DNA of 41,300 nt from an uncultured Corynebacterium sp. (lineage in GTDB: Bacteria > Actinomycetota > Actinomycetes > Mycobacteriales > Mycobacteriaceae): the NCBI RefSeq assembly GCF_946222985.1, contig NZ_CAMIFY010000022.1, forward strand, positions 1 through 41,300, read 5' to 3'. How positions within the stretch are numbered: position 1 is the first letter of the stretch; the number at the start of each line of letters is the position of its first letter. Made by a program: the position numbers and the translations under genes. Below, one piece after another: positions 8,783-16,518 of the stretch. Below the pieces are notes generated by a model. That model saw only the letters and a program-made list of their open reading frames with translations. It made no database searches and was not told where the DNA came from.

Positions 8783-8821
8783 ACCGGGCCGCCCCTCCCC
8801 ATTCGGGAGGGGCGGCCCGGT
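8783..8821 (+). terminator. strong hairpin terminator
   Basis: A perfect 17-bp stem (ACCGGGCCGCCCCTCCC and its complement) with a 5-base loop lies 22 bases after the GlsB-type gene. The T-run is poor (TCTTCG) but the stem is very stable. Confidence 0.8.
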
Positions 8822-8883
8822 CTTCGCATGTCCGGCCCTTTGCGGTGCCTCGCCGCGGAGGCCCGGCAAGACCCGGCTGCCGG

Positions 8884-8982
8884 GAGTTAGTGCATGAATC
8901 CTCCAGAAGTGAAAATGGCCGGTGCATACGCGCAGGTCAAAATTCCGGGTCGTCGGGTTCTGGAGGATTCATGCACCAACTC
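8884..8982 (+). repeat. palindromic element, copy 1
   Basis: 99 bp. The left arm at 8884-8908 begins GAGTTAGTGCATG and ends CCTCCAGAA. The right arm at 8958-8982 is its reverse complement at 24 of 25 positions. The 49-base centre begins GTGAAAA and contains GCAGGTCAAAA and CCGGGT. Same orientation as copy 2. Located between the GlsB-type gene's terminator and the TetR gene. The remaining sequence up to 9145 holds only a possible promoter (TAAACT at 9039-9044) and the direct repeat described separately. Confidence 0.9.
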
Positions 8983-9066
8983 GGTGCGGTGGTGCGAGCG
9001 AGTTGGAGGGCCGCCCCTCCCGGAAGCCCCTCGGACTGTAAACTCGTGTGAAAGCATGATGGCGCA

Positions 9067-9084
9067 CTGACCAGTCTGACCAGT
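9067..9084 (+). promoter_or_regulatory. possible TetR operator, 9-bp direct repeat
   Basis: CTGACCAGT occurs twice in tandem, and with the base before it each unit is close to the palindrome ACTGnnCAGT. It lies between a possible -10 (TAAACT at 9039-9044) and the start of the TetR gene at 9146, a typical place for autoregulation. Operator function is inferred. Confidence 0.4.
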
Positions 9085-9145
9085 TCGACGGTTCGGCCGG
9101 TCCGGTGCCCATGCGGTGCGGCGAAACGATCGGTGAAGGGACCAG

Positions 9146-9784
9146 GTGCACGACGTGGCGGACGCGAAGACCGGCAAGACGACGCGGGGTGGCAAGTCCA
9201 CGTCGCGTCGTCGCAACCGGCCGAGCCCCCGCGATCGTCTCCTGTCTTCGGCGACCGAGCTGTTCACCACCGAGGGAATCCGCGTCATCGGCATCGATCG
9301 CGTGTTGCGCGAGGCCGACGTGGCCAAGGCCAGCCTCTATTCGCTCTTCGGCTCGAAGGACAAGCTGGTCATCGCGTACCTGCAGGACCTCGACCAGAAG
9401 TGGCGCACGGCCTGGACCATGCGCGCCGACGTCCTGGACACCCCGGAAGAGAAGATCCTGGCGTTCTTCGACCAGTGCATCGCCGAGCAACCGGTCATGG
9501 ATTTCCGCGGCTCCCACTTCCAGAACGCCGCCTCGGAGTACCCGAATCCGGCCAACGAGTCGGAGGAGGAGATCCGGGCGGCGGTGGCCGATCACCGCGG
9601 TTGGGTGTGGGACACCCTGCGCGAGTTGCTCGCCGCGAAGCAGTGCAATCAGGCGTCGTTGCACGCCAACATGTTGATGATCTTCCTCGACGGCGGCCTG
9701 GCCGGCGCCAAGCTGGCCAAGGACCTCACGCCGCTGCAGACCGCCCGCGATCTCGCGCGGGACCTGGTCTACGGCGACGCCTGA
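9146..9784 (+). CDS. TetR/AcrR family transcriptional regulator
   Basis: 212 aa. The DNA-binding domain spans about residues 27-80: helices around LLSSATELFTTEGIRVIGID, then VLREADVAKASLYSLFGSKD, the classic TetR recognition pattern. The C-terminal helical ligand domain is not attributable to a known subgroup. The N-terminal 25 residues are Lys/Arg/Ser-rich. The GTG at 9146 has GAAGG upstream; a second GTG at 9155 is possible. Convergent with yidC, with no obvious adjacent target, so self-regulation or distant targets are likely. Ligand unknown. Confidence 0.9.
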   Translation: MHDVADAKTGKTTRGGKSTSRRRNRPSPRDRLLSSATELFTTEGIRVIGIDRVLREADVAKASLYSLFGSKDKLVIAYLQDLDQKWRTAWTMRADVLDTPEEKILAFFDQCIAEQPVMDFRGSHFQNAASEYPNPANESEEEIRAAVADHRGWVWDTLRELLAAKQCNQASLHANMLMIFLDGGLAGAKLAKDLTPLQTARDLARDLVYGDA

Positions 9785-9808
9785 TCGATCACCGCCCCTC
9801 ACGTCCGC

Positions 9809-11068
9809 TCATTTCCTGCGTCGTGCGGCGATCTTCATCAGGATGCGCTTGCGGCGGGGGAGAGGTTCGGGCACGGGGGCACCGGAGCGTCGCCAAGCGG
9901 AATTGACGGGCACGCTGCCGTCCATCGTCGGCAGGTCTCCCTGGGAGACGGGCCGCAGCAGCCGCGCGAGCTGGCGGACCTGCCGGACCTTCATCTGCTG
10001 CTGGAGCTCGCGGTCGCGGGCGGCCTTGGCGGCGGACTCGCGTTCGGCGAGCATCGCGCGGTGGGCGGCCCACAACTCGTCGCGGGCCGAGGGGGTGCGC
10101 AGGGTGCCGACCAGCGCGCGTCGTCGGGAGGCGCGTGCTTCACGACGGTGCCGCTTCGCCATGTCCCGGTCACCGCGTCGGGCATCGCGGACCTGATCGC
10201 GCAGGGCCCGGAATTCCGGGGTGAGCGGGTGGCGGCGTTCGAGGATGATCGTGATGACCGCATTTTGCGTCATCGTCCACAGGTTGTTGCAGACCCAATA
10301 GACGATGATCGCCAGCGACGCCGGGCCGAACAATCCGAAAAGCAGGGGAAATGCCACGGCGAATCCCGTCACCGCGATCAGGTACTTGTAGGTTCCCCGC
10401 ATGAATCGCGACCCGTGATCGAGGGTCCTGCGGAGGCGATTGATCGAAATCGCCATGTTGATGCCGGTGAATGCGGCGGCGGCGATGATCAATGGCAGGC
10501 ACAGCGCGATCACTTCGCCGAAGGTGGTGCCCAATTCGGCGAATTCCTCCGCCGACATCGCCGGATACGCGGGCAGCGGAATGCCGGCGAACTGCGCGGA
10601 GGCGAACTCGCGCACCTCGTCGCCGCTGAGGAACCCGACGCTTTCGGTCACCCCGTCGGGCCCGTGGGCGCCGGCGCCGGCCATCCTCCGCAGCATGCGG
10701 AACAGGCCGATGAACACCGGGATCTGGACCAGCGGCGGGATGATGCCGGCCCACGCGGAGATGCCGTGCTTTTCCCGCAACTCCCGCATCGCCCACTTCT
10801 GGTACTGCGGGGCCATCGGGTCGGCGCTGCGTGACCAGCGCTTCTTGATGGCGGTGAACTCAGGGCGGAGGTTGACCGTCTTGCGGCCCATGAGCAGCTG
10901 GCGGTACGCGAAGGGCAGCAGCGCCGTGCGCACCGTGATCAGCAGCAGGATCACCGACGCCGTCCACGCCGCGGACACCGAAACGCCCGGCACCGCCGCA
11001 ACGGCGAGGTGCCAGGCCTTCAGGATCCCCGAGATCGCGTAGACGAGGGGCTCGAACAACGGGGCCAT
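9809..11068 (-). CDS. yidC: membrane protein insertase YidC/Oxa1 family
   Basis: 419 aa. It has the five-helix Oxa1 core: an N-terminal helix with no long periplasmic domain (Gram-positive form), TM at about 35-60 followed by the basic loop with YRQLLMGRKTVNLRPEF, and later helices at about 115-135, 190-210, 245-265 and 270-290. The hydrophilic groove arginine in that family corresponds to one of the Arg around residue 55-65. The basic C-terminal tail of about 120 residues probably contacts the ribosome. It is not next to rpmH/rnpA, so it may be the second YidC copy of the genome (inference). Start ATG 11068 is preceded by GGAAGGGG. Confidence 0.88.
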   Translation of the reverse strand: MAPLFEPLVYAISGILKAWHLAVAAVPGVSVSAAWTASVILLLITVRTALLPFAYRQLLMGRKTVNLRPEFTAIKKRWSRSADPMAPQYQKWAMRELREKHGISAWAGIIPPLVQIPVFIGLFRMLRRMAGAGAHGPDGVTESVGFLSGDEVREFASAQFAGIPLPAYPAMSAEEFAELGTTFGEVIALCLPLIIAAAAFTGINMAISINRLRRTLDHGSRFMRGTYKYLIAVTGFAVAFPLLFGLFGPASLAIIVYWVCNNLWTMTQNAVITIILERRHPLTPEFRALRDQVRDARRGDRDMAKRHRREARASRRRALVGTLRTPSARDELWAAHRAMLAERESAAKAARDRELQQQMKVRQVRQLARLLRPVSQGDLPTMDGSVPVNSAWRRSGAPVPEPLPRRKRILMKIAARRRK

Positions 11069-11094
11069 CCCCTTCCGGGTGCCCGGGACGGCGA

Positions 11095-11128
11095 AAAAAC
11101 CGGGCCGGGGTCAGCCGGGCCGGTTTTT
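11095..11128 (-). terminator. terminator of lsr2
   Basis: AAAAACCGG-CCGG and CCGG-CCGGTTTTT form a hairpin with one central mismatch, flanked by A/T runs on both sides, so it works on either strand. It lies between the end of lsr2 and the start of yidC, both on the minus strand, and gives a U-run for the lsr2 transcript. Confidence 0.8.
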
Positions 11129-11209
11129 CGGCGTCAAAACGACGGTGCGGTCACGAGTGCGGGATCCCGGACGAGTGGTGCGGGGCCCCGCGGGCGGCGA
11201 TGCCGCGAA

Positions 11210-11566
11210 CTAGGAGTGCGACGCCTCGTACTCGTCGACGATGCTCTTCGGCAGCGCGCCACGGTCGGCGACGTCCATGCCGCGATCCTTGGCCCACTGG
11301 CGGATGATGCGGTTGCGCTCGCGCTGCTTGGTCGAGTTCGGGTTGGAACCGCGCTTCGGGCGACCGCTTGCGGCCGCAGCGCCGTCGAGCGTCGCCTTCT
11401 CGACGTAGGGGCGGAGCAGTTCGTCGAACTTCTCGGCGTTGCTCTCCGACAGATCGAGGTGGTAATTGCGGCCCTTGTAGCCGAAACGCACCACCTTGAC
11501 CTCGTCGTCCTTCAGGGGCGTTCCATCGAGGTCATCGATGTACTGGATGAATTCTTTGCGAGCCAT
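11210..11566 (-). CDS. lsr2: Lsr2-type H-NS-like nucleoid protein (xenogeneic silencer)
   Basis: 118 aa, the usual length. The N-terminal oligomerisation domain (residues 1-60, with the family's D-LDGTP and LDLS motifs) is followed by a basic linker (GRPKRGSN) and the C-terminal DNA-binding domain RIIRQWAKDRGMDVADRGALP. In Lsr2 proteins the AT-minor-groove hook is R-G-R; here residues 102-104 are R-G-A. The rest of the fold motif (I-R-WA---G--V--RG--P--I---Y) is intact. It would bind AT-rich or foreign DNA and silence it. Transcribed alone, with its own promoter and terminator. Confidence 0.93.
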   Translation of the reverse strand: MARKEFIQYIDDLDGTPLKDDEVKVVRFGYKGRNYHLDLSESNAEKFDELLRPYVEKATLDGAAAASGRPKRGSNPNSTKQRERNRIIRQWAKDRGMDVADRGALPKSIVDEYEASHS

Positions 11567-11641
11567 GTTGGCACCTCATTCTTTGCGGATTCGGCGCACC
11601 GGGTGAATGGCCGGAACGCGGGGCCTCATCTGAGCGCCGAG

Positions 11642-11647
11642 TTTATA
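11642..11647 (-). promoter_or_regulatory. -10 box of lsr2
   Basis: TATAAA on the minus strand, about 76 bases before the lsr2 start, inside an AT-richer block (11580-11720). AT-rich upstream DNA would allow Lsr2 autoregulation (inference). Confidence 0.55.
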
Positions 11648-11721
11648 CCATTGCATTCGATTGATGCTCGTCGCGCAAAGAACGCTTCTTCAATTCTCAG
11701 TATTCGCCGAAGACCGACACC

Positions 11722-11769
11722 GAATCGGAAGCTGAATCGGAAGCCGAATCGGACGCCGAATCCGAAGGT
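11722..11769. repeat. 12-bp tandem repeat, four units
   Basis: Units GAATCGGAAGCT, GAATCGGAAGCC, GAATCGGACGCC and GAATCCGAAGGT. The array lies upstream of the lsr2 promoter and downstream of phoD. The rest of 11567-11873 holds no gene. Confidence 0.8.
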
Positions 11770-11873
11770 CAGGCGGCGGCTGATTCGGGGCGGGAATCCA
11801 GGCCGGAATCCGGTGCAAATCGTGCTGAAGCGAGGTGAAACGCAGTCACTGATGCGTGGGAAATGAAATTAAA

Positions 11874-13577
11874 TTACGCGGGTGCGATTCCCTCGCCGCG
11901 CCGGACGCGGTACTGCGCGGCGGAGTACAGCGGCTGGTCCGGCACGGTCTTGTCCTCGACGAAGCGGTAGTCGGCGAAGATCTCGTCGGCGCGGACCTGG
12001 ACGCTGACGTAACCGTGGTGGTCGAATTCGATCCACTTGATGTGCCGGTTGGCGGTGGTCAGCGCCGTCTCGGCGGTCCGCGAGATCGCGTTGCGCTGCG
12101 GCAGCTTGACGATGTCGTCGATGTTCGAGGCGCTGACCGAGGCGCAGACGATTTCCACGGCGGCGGTGCCGTCGGCGGGGTAGCGGCCCGGGGCGACGGG
12201 GATGTCGCACGCCCAGGAGGAGTGGATGTCGCCGGTGAGGAACACGACGTTGTCCAGTCCCTCGTCGGAGATGGTCTGGATCAGGCGGCGGCGCTCGGCG
12301 GCGTAGCCGTCCCACTGGTCGGTGTTGTAGGGCACGCCCTCCTCCGGCAGGCCCATCAGCTCGGTGATCGCACCGGAGGTCTGCGGGTCCAGCGGCGGAA
12401 TGAGCACCGGGGTGAACATGACCGAGTTGCCGACCAGGTTCCAGTTGGCCGACGACGTCGACCACCGGTTGTGGAGGAAGTTCATCTGCTCGGAGCCGAG
12501 CATGGTGCGGCTCTCGTCGTCGACGGCGGACAGGCCGGTGAATTCCGGGGCCTGGTCGCGGTAGGTGCGCAGGTCGAGCATGACGATGTCGGCCAGGGTG
12601 CCGTAGGTGAACGAGCGGTAAAGGTGGCCGCCCTGCGAGAAGGGCACGGCGCGCACCGGCAGCCATTCCAGGTACGCCCGGATGGCGGCGTCGCGGCGGG
12701 CGACGTAGTCGCCTTCGGTGTCCGGGGAGTGGTTCTCGGCGCCGGTGGCGTAATTGTCGTTGGTGACCTCGTGGTCGTCCCAGGTGACCAGCCACGGCTT
12801 GGCCGCGTGGGCGGCCTGCAGGTCGGCGTCGGTGCGGTAGTGGCCGTAGCGGCGGCGGTAGTCGGACAGCGAGACGATCTCGTGCGCCGGCTCGTGGTCG
12901 CGGATGGCGCCGTCCTTGCCGGTGTATTCGCCGCGCGGATACTCGTAGATGTAGTCGCCGACGCACATGATGACGTCGATGTCGCCGTTGTTCGCCATGT
13001 CGCGGTAGGCGGAGAAGTAGCCGGCCTCCCAGTTGGCGCAGGAGGTCAGGGCGATGCCCAGCTTGTCGGGCGTGGTGCCGGTGGCCGGGGTGGTGCGGGT
13101 GCGGCCGATCGGGGAGACCTGGCCGGCGTAGTCGCCCTCGGCGACGGTGAAGCGGTAGTTGAGCCAGGAGTCGGCGGGCAGGCCGGTCGCGTCGACCTTG
13201 ACGGTGTTGTCGTTGGCGGGGTCGGCGAGGGCTTCGCCGGAGGCCAGGATGGCGCCGAAGGATTCGTCGGCGGCGACTTCCCACGTGAGCTTGACGACGG
13301 TACCTGCGCCGGCACCTGGAACGTCGCCGGGGTGGGACGTCGCGCGGGTCCACAGCAGCACCGAATCGGGCAGGGGATCGCCGGAGGCGACGCCGTGCTG
13401 GAACACGGCGTGGTCGCCGGCTCCGGGGGCGGGCTGGTCGACCGCGCCGGCGCGGCCGGTCAGGCCCGAGGCGCCGACCAGCGCGGCCGTCGCCGCACCG
13501 GCCTTGAGGACGGTGCGGCGCGTGGGGACGAGAGAGGCGGCGGAGGGCGAAGCGTGGCGGCCGGCGTCATGAGTCAT
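11874..13577 (-). CDS. phoD: PhoD-type alkaline phosphatase/phosphodiesterase, Tat-exported
   Basis: 567 aa. The Tat signal peptide has the twin-Arg motif TRRTVLKAG near residue 20, then a hydrophobic stretch and a likely AGA-V cleavage near residue 45. The PhoD N-terminal domain (about 50-150) precedes the metallophosphatase core with VGDYIYEYP, WDDHEVTNDNY (about residue 272) and LTGDIHSSW (about 450), which supply the Fe/Ca-binding residues. It would release phosphate from phosphoesters outside the membrane. The upstream region contains two CTTAAC blocks (minus strand) that might be Pho-box parts; not provable here. Single gene. Confidence 0.95.
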   Translation of the reverse strand: MTHDAGRHASPSAASLVPTRRTVLKAGAATAALVGASGLTGRAGAVDQPAPGAGDHAVFQHGVASGDPLPDSVLLWTRATSHPGDVPGAGAGTVVKLTWEVAADESFGAILASGEALADPANDNTVKVDATGLPADSWLNYRFTVAEGDYAGQVSPIGRTRTTPATGTTPDKLGIALTSCANWEAGYFSAYRDMANNGDIDVIMCVGDYIYEYPRGEYTGKDGAIRDHEPAHEIVSLSDYRRRYGHYRTDADLQAAHAAKPWLVTWDDHEVTNDNYATGAENHSPDTEGDYVARRDAAIRAYLEWLPVRAVPFSQGGHLYRSFTYGTLADIVMLDLRTYRDQAPEFTGLSAVDDESRTMLGSEQMNFLHNRWSTSSANWNLVGNSVMFTPVLIPPLDPQTSGAITELMGLPEEGVPYNTDQWDGYAAERRRLIQTISDEGLDNVVFLTGDIHSSWACDIPVAPGRYPADGTAAVEIVCASVSASNIDDIVKLPQRNAISRTAETALTTANRHIKWIEFDHHGYVSVQVRADEIFADYRFVEDKTVPDQPLYSAAQYRVRRGEGIAPA

Positions 13578-13654
13578 GACAATCAGAACACTTCTTCAGC
13601 CGGTGTTAAGCCAATCGGATTCGCCATTTCCTCACCCGTTAAGGGGCGACTTCA

Positions 13655-13672
13655 CGGAAGATTCATCTTCCG
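13655..13672. other. palindrome upstream of phoD
   Basis: CGGAAGAT-TC-ATCTTCCG, perfect 8-bp arms, about 80 bases upstream of the phoD start. Possible operator or small hairpin. Confidence 0.5.
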
Positions 13673-13775
13673 GTCACTTCCGCTTTTCCGATCGCGCGCC
13701 GGCGGGTGTCACCGGGGGCCCGTCGACGCTGCCCCCGGCGGGACCACGGCAGCGCCCTGGCGGTGCCCGATAGCG

Positions 13776-13797
13776 CCCCGGCGGTGCCCCGCCGGGG
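13776..13797 (-). terminator. GC-rich hairpin after the DUF6474 gene
   Basis: CCCCGGCG and CGCCGGGG form a perfect 8-bp stem with a 6-base loop, just downstream of the DUF6474 gene. No T-run. Confidence 0.5.
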
Positions 13798-13810
13798 GAG
13801 GGCCGAACCG

Positions 13811-14596
13811 TTACGCGGTCAGACCCATCTGGGCCATGATCTCCGAATCGACGCCGTCGAGCTCCTGCGAGATCGAGGTGTGCGCGCGGCGGCGCTGGTC
13901 CGGGGTCATGTGCTCGGAGGTCTCGATGGCGTCCTCCAGGGTGCTCAGGCGGCTGCGGGCGTCCTTGAGGAAACCGGAGACGCCGGTGACGTCGGAGTTC
14001 TCGAGGCGGTCGAGGGATCCGCGGATGCCCTCGATGCGCGCGCGCAGCGGGGCGCCGTAGCCGTGGTGGCGGGCGACGGCGTCGCCGGTGACGCCGTAGC
14101 GGCGGGCGGCGGAATCCTGGTTGCGGTTCTGCAGCTTGGTCACCGCGCGGTAGCCCAGGGGCAGGGCCACCGGGATCAGCAGGCGGGCCGCGCCGACGAC
14201 GTTCTTCGCCTTCTCGGTGGTCAGGCCCTGGTTGCGCTGCTGCTCGAGGATCTTCTCGGCCATGCGCGACTGGTGCTTGTGCTTGGCCTTGAGCGCCTTC
14301 TTCTCGTCCTTGAAGCCGGCCTTGCGGATCTTCTCGGCGCGCTTCATGGCGTTGTCGTCGAGCTTGCGCTGGGCCTTGGCGGTCTTCTTCGCGGCCTTGA
14401 CGTCGGCCTTGCGCTGCTTCTTCGCGGCCTTCGTGTCGGCCTTGCGCTCCACCTCGGCGGCCTTGACGCCGTCGCGGTAGGCCTTGTCCTTCAGCTTCGC
14501 CTCGTGCTTCGCGTCCTCCTTCGCCTTGGCCTTGGCGGCCTTCAGCTTCAGTTTCGTTTCGCGTCGGCGGTCGCGGTAATCGCCCAAGAAGCTCAT
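13811..14596 (-). CDS. DUF6474 family coiled-coil protein
   Basis: 261 aa from the ATG at 14596 (AGGGA upstream; an in-frame extension to 14647 lacks homology-like sequence). The N-terminal 115 residues are extremely Lys/Ala/Glu-rich with heptad character, a long charged coiled coil. A short hydrophobic stretch (AARLLIPVALPLGYRAV, about residue 130) might touch a membrane. A second helical part has the pattern RLENSDVTGVSGFLKDARSR. Known as a conserved Corynebacteriales family without assigned function. Divergent from the nuclease gene. Confidence 0.8.
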   Translation of the reverse strand: MSFLGDYRDRRRETKLKLKAAKAKAKEDAKHEAKLKDKAYRDGVKAAEVERKADTKAAKKQRKADVKAAKKTAKAQRKLDDNAMKRAEKIRKAGFKDEKKALKAKHKHQSRMAEKILEQQRNQGLTTEKAKNVVGAARLLIPVALPLGYRAVTKLQNRNQDSAARRYGVTGDAVARHHGYGAPLRARIEGIRGSLDRLENSDVTGVSGFLKDARSRLSTLEDAIETSEHMTPDQRRRAHTSISQELDGVDSEIMAQMGLTA

Positions 14597-14691
14597 GGAA
14601 TCCCTGTTCTGCGCTCGGTGTCTGCGTTCATGTCCATTGTTGCGCAATCAGATTAACCCCGCTCGAGGGCGGGCGTTACCCTGGTTGCATC

Positions 14692-16518
14692 GTGAACACC
14701 CAGGATACCGTCCCCCAGCCGGTGACCGGGCCCGATTTGGTCGGGTGCCGGTATCGGCTGGTCCGCGACCGTTCCGCGCGGGGGGTGTTGCCGGAGGCCA
14801 CGGAGTCGGCGCGGCGCCGGGCCGCGTTGGGCTCGCATCATCGGGCGGCGGTCCTCGCGGCGCTGGAGGATCCGGTGGTCATCGAGGACGGGCCGGACGC
14901 GGATCTGGCGACGTTGGAGGCCATTGCCGCGGGTGCGCCGCTCATCGTCGGCGGGGTGCTGCGCCATGAGCGCCCGCCGGGGGCGAAGGCCTTCGCCGGC
15001 ATCGACGAGGAGAGCCGCCCGGACCTGCTGGTCAACCTCGGCGACGGGTACATGCCGGTGCTCATCGCCGCGCACAAGTTGCTCGAGCCGCGTCGCCGCC
15101 GCACCGAGGCCGCCCGCATCCTGCCGGTGGCGCGCCTGGGGCGCCAGGGCGTGTTGGGCCGGACGGTGCGGCAGGGCATCGTCGTCGACGAGACCCGGAA
15201 GTTGCGCCACAACGCCGCCGACGCGGTGCGCCTGGGGCAGGCCGCGGCGCTGCTGCATCGGATCGGGGCGTCGTGCGGTCTGGTCGGGGGCATCGGGGCG
15301 GATCCGGCGCGCATCGTCGTCGTCGAGGAGGGGCCGCGGCTGACGGCCTACCGCAGTGCTTTGCGACGGGCCCGCGCCGCAATCCACGCCCTGGAACGCG
15401 CCGATGCGCCGGGCGGCGACGAGCAGCCGGCCGCTCGCGTCGACGGCGTCGAATGGCGCCTCGGCGAGTGGCCGCTGGCGCCGCGGCGCATCCGCGAATG
15501 CCGTGGGTGCCGGTGGCGCGATGCCTGCGAGGAGGAGCTGCGCGCCGCCGACGACATCTCGCTGCTGCTGCCCGGCAACCGCGGCGACGAGTACCGGGCC
15601 GCGGGCATCTCGACGATCCACCAGCTCGCCCGCACTCCCTCGGCCGGGGAGCACCGGTACCTGGCGTTGCTGTCGGTGTCCGGGGAGCGCGCCGCGCTGC
15701 GGGCCGAGGAGACCACCGCGCCGCGGGCGGACGTCGAAATCGACGTCGACCTGGAGGCCTACCCGGGCCACGGCGCCTACCTGTGGGGCGCGTGGTCGCC
15801 CGAGGACGGGTACGTCCCGCACGTGACGTGGCGGCCGCCGGGCCCGGAGGGGTTGGGCGGCGACGCGGAGGCGGAGAACTTCGCGCGCTTCTGGGACTGG
15901 CTGATGTCGCGCCGGGCCGCCGCGCACGCCGACGGGCTGACGTTCCGCGCCTACTGCTGGGCGGCGGAGGGCGAAAACCACTGGTTGCGCCACTCCGCCC
16001 GGCGGTTCGGCGGCCGGGAGTTCGTCGTCGCCGATGAGCCGGCGCGCATCATCGCGGTGCCGGAGGTCGGGGAGGTGGAGAAGTTCATCTCCTCGTCCGA
16101 GTGGGTCGACCTGTTCCGCGTGACCAAGCGGCAGCTGATCAGCCCCGAGGGTCTCGGACTCAAGGTCGTCGCGCCGTTGGCGGGGTTCGCCTGGCGCGAC
16201 GACGACGCCGACGGCGAGGCGTCGTTGACGTTCTACCGGCAGGCCGTGGGCATCGGCGACGGTGCCGAAGACGGAGCAGGCGCAGCAGGCACGGCAGGTG
16301 TCGCAGGTGCGTCAGGCGCGGAAGGTGCCGAAGACGACCGCCCCGGTGAGCTCGCCGAGGCCGCTCGCGCGAAGCTCCTGCGCTACAACGGCGACGACTG
16401 CCGGTCGACGGCCGTGGTCCGCGAGTGGCTGGATTCCGGCCGGGCGGCCCGCGAAATCCCCTTCGTGGGGGAACTCGAGGACCGCGATGCCCTCCGCGGT
16501 GACACAATCGGGGAATGA
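14692..16518 (+). CDS. TM0106 family RecB-like putative nuclease
   Basis: 608 aa. Residues about 1-270 form a RecB/Cas4-like PD-(D/E)XK region (RPDLLVNLGDGYMPVLIAAHK), ending in a Cys cluster C-x2-C-x5-C (CRGCRWRDAC, about residues 270-277) that could hold an Fe-S cluster. Residues about 285-325 look helix-hairpin-like (GDEYRAAGISTIHQLA). From about 345 an RNase-H-like exonuclease domain begins with VEIDVDLEAYPG (DxE pair). An Ala/Gly/Glu-rich stretch (about 523-553) is a low-complexity insert. Role unknown, presumably DNA or RNA processing. GTG start 14692 lies 10 bases after TACCCT, so the mRNA may be leaderless. Overlaps the peroxidase gene by 4 bases. Confidence 0.85.
   Translation: MNTQDTVPQPVTGPDLVGCRYRLVRDRSARGVLPEATESARRRAALGSHHRAAVLAALEDPVVIEDGPDADLATLEAIAAGAPLIVGGVLRHERPPGAKAFAGIDEESRPDLLVNLGDGYMPVLIAAHKLLEPRRRRTEAARILPVARLGRQGVLGRTVRQGIVVDETRKLRHNAADAVRLGQAAALLHRIGASCGLVGGIGADPARIVVVEEGPRLTAYRSALRRARAAIHALERADAPGGDEQPAARVDGVEWRLGEWPLAPRRIRECRGCRWRDACEEELRAADDISLLLPGNRGDEYRAAGISTIHQLARTPSAGEHRYLALLSVSGERAALRAEETTAPRADVEIDVDLEAYPGHGAYLWGAWSPEDGYVPHVTWRPPGPEGLGGDAEAENFARFWDWLMSRRAAAHADGLTFRAYCWAAEGENHWLRHSARRFGGREFVVADEPARIIAVPEVGEVEKFISSSEWVDLFRVTKRQLISPEGLGLKVVAPLAGFAWRDDDADGEASLTFYRQAVGIGDGAEDGAGAAGTAGVAGASGAEGAEDDRPGELAEAARAKLLRYNGDDCRSTAVVREWLDSGRAAREIPFVGELEDRDALRGDTIGE

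Noticed and set aside
8884..8982. Palindromic element as a simple transcription terminator
   Set aside because: A 49-base loop, no U-run and a true terminator already at 8783-8821 argue against it; arm conservation between distant copies needs another explanation.
11662..11838. Small plus-strand reading frame over the 12-bp repeats (ESEA-type peptide)
   Set aside because: No start codon with a ribosome site follows the upstream stop at 11662; coding is not supported.
11856..14060. 734-codon open frame opposite phoD
   Set aside because: Valine/glycine-rich shadow of PhoD on the minus strand.
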